A DNA stretch of 64,000 nucleotides from Parasponia andersonii (Eukaryota; Streptophyta; Magnoliopsida; Rosales; Cannabaceae), in contig JXTB01000608.1 of assembly GCA_002914805.1 (NCBI GenBank), positions 142,357 through 206,356 of the forward strand, given 5' to 3'. The position numbers and the translations under genes were made by a program. Shown here piece by piece: positions 59,332 through 64,000 of this stretch. Numbering within the stretch: the stretch's first letter is position 1; each line of letters opens with the position of its first letter. The notes under the pieces are model-generated. The model saw only the letters and a program-made list of their open reading frames with translations. It had not been told where the DNA came from and made no database searches.

Positions 59332-59585
59332 ATTAACTTGGTCACCAAGGAATGTCAGGATCAAGCATCAAAGTGAGATTCTTGATCATACATATATTAT
59401 ATTATACAAAACAGAAGACAAAAGACGCATGCATCTTGTGTTATTATCGTCTATATATAAAGAGAATAAATTGTAGTAATTCCGTATAATATCTAACCTG
59501 GTTTTGGAACTTGTATGGGTTGGAATGGCAGTTGCAGTTAATGATTTGTGTACCAGTTATACCAGCAGCACCATTTAGGGAAACA
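59332..59585 (-). other. Possible two-exon gene 3' end, unrecognised
   Basis: On the minus strand a candidate exon (about 59487-59582) would encode NYSVSLNGAAGITGTQ and INCNCHSNPYKFQNQ, ending at CAG followed by GTTAGATA. A second short exon near 59345-59384, after an AG, would give NLTLMLDPDIPW and a stop in the same phase. The composition looks protein-like, with two Cys and a sensible splice pattern, but I recognise no family. It could equally be chance or a gene relic. Confidence 0.25.
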
Positions 59586-59778
59586 CTATAATTTCTACAT
59601 AAGATAAGAAGGTATATATATAGATATAAACAAAGTAGAGCGACAATATATAAATAACTAGTTAAGAAGATAAATAACTAGTTAAGACGGCCGAGAGATT
59701 AAAGAAATTCTGTTAAAAAGCATTCATCCACTGACCTTTTTGTATAGCAAGGCAAATAATCAACGAGTAAAAAGATGA

Positions 59779-60226
59779 CGTGTAAAAACCTGTTTTCTTA
59801 AAGGGCATATTGGTCCTTTGACCTTAAAAAAAAGATTAAATATATATACATATATGTTTCTCTCTCTCTCTCACACTCTCCCCCTCTCAACTCTATCTCT
59901 CTTGTTTTCGGCCGAACCAAGCAAAGGAGGAGCAGTCGCCGCCAGAGCCGATGAGCCCCTCCCACGCCACCAAGAAGTCGTGCCATCCATCCCTGGTCAC
60001 CAGGCAGAGGAGAGCCACATCCCTAGAAAACGTCATTTTTTGACCGTTTTAAAGTTTTTGTTAGTGGTACCGTTTCGGACCATTTCAGGTCGCATTCTTG
60101 GGCTAGTTCGGTTCGTCTTGTCGAGAAAAACTTCAACGTATATATTTCACCATCTTATTTTGCCCGGTTTGAAAGTTGCCGTTTTTTGGTGTTTTGAGTT
60201 TCGAATTTTAATTTTCGATCCGACCT
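59779..60226. mobile_element. LTR fragment, same family as 7143-9342, inverted
   Basis: It begins TGTAAAAACCTGTTTTC, the inverse of the right end of the solo LTR at 7143-9342. It then follows that sequence backwards (GGTATATATAT..TTTTGCCCGG.TTGAAAGT, CGATCCGACC) with a similar CT-rich tract at 59860-59900. It stops abruptly at a single N (60227), so the remaining 1.3 kb or more is missing, either by truncation or because the assembly joins unrelated contigs there. Confidence 0.75.
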
Positions 60227-60228
60227 NA

Positions 60229-60641
60229 AACTGTTGTTGCATTTCATCCCAAGAACCAATGGAATCCGACCTAAGATTTTGTAGCCATGTTTTAGCTTTA
60301 TCTTTTAATGAAAAAGGAAAAAACTTAAGTCTAATAGTGTTCATGCTACGATTTTGGTCATTATAAGTATTACACACCTCTTCAAATTCCCTTAAATACA
60401 AATACGGATTTTCTGAATCTAAGCCATGAAAATTTGGTAAAAGTTGAATGATACCAGGCCTGAAATTGAAACTAAATATGATTGTGGGATTCATGTGGTC
60501 TCTTAGTGTCCTAGGTCTATCTTGGTCATTTTGTACAGAATGATTATCTCCTTGGTCAATTTGATTTTCGGCCATGTTTTCCAGAGAAAATGAAGGCTTC
60601 CTAATAAGTCTACCACTTGATGAGCGTGACCAAACTTTCAT
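60229..60641 (-). pseudogene. Athila/Ogre-like gag, N-terminal part
   Basis: Starting at an ATG near 60641, the frame passes RTLRDHMNPT, FNFRPGIIQLLPNFHGLDSE and NPYLYLREFEEVC to IRLKFFPFSLKDKAKTWLQ and SIGSWDEMQQQF, the conserved start of retrotransposon gag in the Athila/Tat/Ogre group. It is intact over about 137 codons but ends at the single-N junction (60227), so the rest of the element is absent or not joined here. The matching primer site and LTR lie directly upstream. Confidence 0.8.
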
Positions 60642-60769
60642 ACAAATAAAAACAAAATAAGAAAGGATATTTTTGTTTTATCACTAAGAAAGAAAATGAA
60701 GAAGGAAAGAGATGAGATCAAAATTAAAAGAAAAATAAATGAAATTATGGTTTGTAGAATAAACTTTAC

Positions 60770-60794
60770 CTCCCCAGCAACGGTGCTAAAAACT
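60770..60794 (-). other. Primer-binding site, Athila/Tat/Ogre type
   Basis: The minus strand reads TTAGCACCGTTGCTGGGGA just after the LTR end (CAGTCA), close to the TGGCGCCGTTGCCGGGGA consensus. Confidence 0.8.
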
Positions 60795-62449
60795 TGACTG
60801 ATTCAAATTAATGAAGTCTTTTCCTAAGTGCATAAGTGTCAAAGTAAGAAATTACTCGGTGAGACCAAGGTCAATCCACAGGAAGGTTAGTGAATAATAC
60901 AAGACCATAACACATATATTGCAAGAATAAAAATGATAGGAAAAAGTATATTGTAGGATGATTGTGATAATATGAAACAAAGTGACTAAAATATAACGAT
61001 ATGAAGTTACAGAATTAAACAATTGCTAAGATTAGGAGATCCACTCTTAGGTATATCAAATAAGTATAACCTAAACTCTTTTATCATTCAATTGGAATCC
61101 ACACACAACGGAGATTCCAATCGGAAGATTAATCATTAAAAGTCCATTATTAGTTATCTATATGATTAGATTAGTTTTCTTAATTACTTTTTTTTTTATA
61201 ACGCCAACACTTGTAAATGTGGTCAAGCATTCATGGTGTCACCTTATGTCTACAACAAATCAAAATCCCTTCCTAGTACAACTGGTACAAAAGGAATTAA
61301 GTATTTATTATACCAATGGTTGACTACAATGAATCAAGACTCACTATCTATAAGAAGGGTACTACGATTGATTAAGAAAATTAAGCAGCACATGCATAAC
61401 AGTGATTAAAAGATATAAACAATGAAGTCTACCTAGAGTTTGGATTATACCTATCTTTCCCCCAAGAAGTTCACCCTTTCATCTTAGCAATATGTAAGAT
61501 TAAATAAACATGATGAAGAAGAATAACAAGTATGAACACAATATGAACATAACTTTAAACACAAAACTCTTACTATTTTGAAGACAAAGCAAGATTAAAA
61601 TAACATGAATAACAAGAGGAGAATAAAAGAGAGTGATCTTGTTCTCAAAACCAAGATGCCTCTTAAGCCTAGCTTAAGCATCTATTTATAGGAAAATTTA
61701 GAGATACAAAGTCAAAATTTGTAAACTAAAGATAAGAGCAAGTTGGCAACTTGTTTTGGTAGATTTAGTCTCTCCTAAAGATATATCTGAAACTTCATGA
61801 ATTTGGATGAAAAATGTCTTGATCGAAGAAAACTTGAAGCTTTATCTGTTATGAGTCGTATACCACTAAAATTGCATCCATTGGAGATGTATTTCTTAAC
61901 TTATAGCAAAATTGGTAAAGATTACTTCTGTTGAGTCAAAATCAGTTGCTGATCTTATCATGTGGAAAGATCTGATATTTTTACCCAGATTTTTGCTTCT
62001 TTTGAATTTTCTCCAAGAACAAATCATCTAGATAATTTTGTGTACATACCCGTAGCATCAAGAATCACTCTATTTGAGATTGTGATGAGGTCAGAATGGG
62101 CCAAAAAAAAAAGGGTGTCAGGCTAAACGTGAGTGCAGTCCAATTTATAATGTTGTCCATTTGAGACCCATTTCGAAATAATTTGGGTAGATCTTGTGAA
62201 TCGGACTTAGTGAATAATTGAGTCCAAAATCCATGAGTTCAAGAATTGGATCAAAATCCCATGTAGTTTAGAATCTGTGCCTATTTTACGAAACCTAAGC
62301 AAAAACGAATATTTAGCACAAATTAGAGGTAATTCTTGCTTTTATGCCTATGTCTCCAAAAGTGCTTTAAATTAGGAAATTTAATGAAACTCTAAATGTA
62401 TAATGATGATCTAATCCCATAATAAATTTACACAATTAGACATTCATCA
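60795..62449 (-). repeat. LTR of Athila/Ogre-like element, 1655 bp
   Basis: In plus orientation it runs TGACTGATTC..CATTCATCA. On its low side is the primer site followed by gag. On its high side the sequence reads, on the minus strand, GGTTAGGGGGTG, a polypurine tract. So internal element sequence seems to lie on both sides of this one LTR. Confidence 0.75.
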
Positions 62450-63660
62450 CACCCCCTAACCAGCTTATTACTAGTCCATAGCAATTAAAGCATTATCACT
62501 TAACAAAATTTCCTTTCAAAGTAATCACCACTTTATCTCTCTTTGATTTATCCAAATAAACAAACTCTCAATTTTTATTGAATCAATATTCTTAAGTTAA
62601 AATATTAATAAACCTTCCTTTTTATGATCATATAACAACACATAATCATGGGGCTTAATTGAAAAATGTAATATAAGTTCTAATATTTCACCGAGGGTAG
62701 CTTCTTTGAGTATGGGGCAATTTTTGTTTTTTTTTTGTTTTTTTTTAAACACAATACTATGAACAATACATCCTTAACCCATATAACGAGCTTTAGGCTA
62801 ATGACTCCCAGACCAGTTGGCCTTAAGGCATTAGGTGTTGAGACACTCCTACGAGCTTAATAACTCAGGTTGCAGATATTTTTATTACATAAGATAATCA
62901 TAGATAGTGCAATGTCTAGTTTCCTTAAGCTTTCTCCTTAACTCTTGTAATGAGTTTTAGACCAATAACTCCCAAGCCAGTTAGCTTTAGGGTACTAGGT
63001 GTTAAGATACCCCTTCGGGCTTTGTTGCTCGAGTCAAGTAGGCTATAAAACTAAACTTTTCTACGATTTTTTCTTTAAATATGTACTTTTTTTTTCTTTT
63101 TTTTATGATTATTAATTTTTTTTATTTTACCCCTGCCCTTAGTTGCTACCTTTGATAAAATATAAGAACTTGAGTATCATAGCAGTTCAATTTACAACCC
63201 ATAATTAGATGTCAAAGTGTGCGTATGTGTGTGCAAAGGATGGTTTATGAATATTTACTAAATAAGTATATGAACATAATCTAAGAGTTTGTAAATTTGA
63301 ATAATTCAAAAAGAAATGCATGATGAAACAATATTAAGAAATTTAAAAATCAAGACTAAATGTTATATATCCACTATGATACATCTCAAGAGTAAACTTA
63401 CTCCTTACTCTGCCATCAATGACGTAGTCGCTATGTCCAATGGTTTTAATAACAGCAAAAAGATATTTTTTTTCTTTTTTTCTTTTTTCAATTTTTTTGT
63501 TGGGTGTTAACTATTCCTTCCCCCACAACCAGAATCAAACATTGTCCCAAATATCTTGAGTTAAATAAGAAAAATATAGAAAACATTACCTGTGACATAA
63601 ACTACTGAAAAACCTGAAAGATACATTAAGAAAATAAAATATTGTGAGAAAAACCATGAG
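62450..63660 (-). other. Probable 3' internal region of a second Athila/Ogre-like copy
   Basis: Besides the polypurine tract at 62450-62461, a segment with TTAGGCTAATGACTCCCAGACCAGTTGG and AGGTGTTGAGAC (62760-62880) is repeated in diverged form at 62935-63050. Such repeats are common between pol and the 3' LTR of Tat/Ogre elements. T-runs and A-runs are frequent and no frame is supported. The boundary with flanking host DNA is not visible. Confidence 0.5.
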
Positions 63661-63671
63661 ACTAGAAAGTT

Positions 63672-64000
63672 TTACAGACTAAGAGACAGATCCAATCTGG
63701 CTTTTTTCCAACGTTCTTTGTTTGACCAGTCTAACTGAGTTATGGATGGATCAACTTCTAGAACGTAGATTTGCAATTGATCAATCAACTGCTCAGGAGT
63801 TATAGTAGAGATGAATATTCATCTTGAAGAGTCAGAAATAAACTTCTGTTCTACAACATGATCTAGAAAGGACAAAAAACCATTAAAGAAACTATTAACA
63901 TTTAATAGGCCGATGGGTTTTTGGTGGATTTTCAGCTGAGCCCAAGAAGCAATTTGAAAAATTTCTTCTAATATTCCAATGCCCCCTGGTAAGGCAATAA
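63672..64000 (-). pseudogene. LOG-like (lysine-decarboxylase-like) gene, 3' part
   Basis: The minus-strand frame entering from the right edge reads [20 protein letters not shown], then [20 protein letters not shown] and VVEQKFISD. It carries the PGGxGTxxE signature (here PGGIGILEE) and the following conserved core of LOG enzymes, which release active cytokinin bases from their nucleotides. A TGA interrupts the frame after SDSSR, where the family continues with (H/Y)I. The frame then goes on to a natural-looking end at TAA (63672-63674) with ITPEQLIDQLQIYV and LDWSNKERWKKARLDLS. This is either a decayed copy or a sequencing error. The N-terminal exons lie beyond the window. Confidence 0.75.

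Overview
This window is plant nuclear DNA, most likely from a dicot. It is AT-rich, has intron-split genes, a tRNA-derived SINE, MITEs and several nested families of plant LTR retrotransposons and DNA transposons. I cannot name the species. Only one host gene looks intact: a CASP-like membrane protein at 24.5-25.9 kb. Degraded host pieces are a DC1 (Cys/His-rich C1) gene near 58 kb, the start of a second DC1 copy near 55 kb, and a LOG-like fragment at the right edge. Almost everything else is transposon sequence carrying stops and frameshifts.

Layout. 1-2.5 kb: 5' half of a minus-strand Ty1/copia element (LTR, primer site, gag, protease, start of integrase). 2.5-7.1 kb: AT-rich sequence with LTR-like debris. 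7143-9342: solo LTR of 2.2 kb with a perfect 5-bp target duplication. 10243-13836: CACTA-type DNA transposon with many subterminal repeats and a decayed transposase-like reading frame. 14452-14876: Harbinger-type MITE. 15008-22928: Ty3/gypsy element whose two LTRs differ by an internal 832-bp tandem duplication. 24211-24362: SINE lying just upstream of the CASP-like gene.

26.4-54.9 kb is a nest several layers deep. A copia element (26.45 kb onward) carries a MITE (27360-28234) and a minus-strand chromovirus (28266-34102) inserted at its gag start codon. Further right, a non-autonomous Athila/Tat-like element (36444-54929, target duplication GTATG) has an 11-kb Mutator-like element inserted in its left LTR (36687-47701) and a solo LTR, related to the one at 7.1 kb, inserted in its right LTR (52591-54084).

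The Mutator-like element is the most interesting object. It carries a decayed MURA-type transposase on the plus strand and, convergent to it, a second multi-exon gene with a DUF1985 region and a C48 (Ulp1/SENP-like) cysteine-protease region. This is the arrangement known from Kaonashi-type MULEs. The second gene contains tandemly duplicated exon-intron modules, and the non-coding parts of the element are full of short GTGAC/GTCAC inverted repeats.

54.9-58.5 kb: DC1 gene pieces broken by a minus-strand Tekay/Del-like gypsy fragment. 59.8-62.4 kb: another solo-LTR fragment, then the gag, primer site and LTR of an Athila/Ogre-like element. 63.7-64 kb: LOG-like fragment. Two single-N positions (20895, 60227) mark probable assembly joins.
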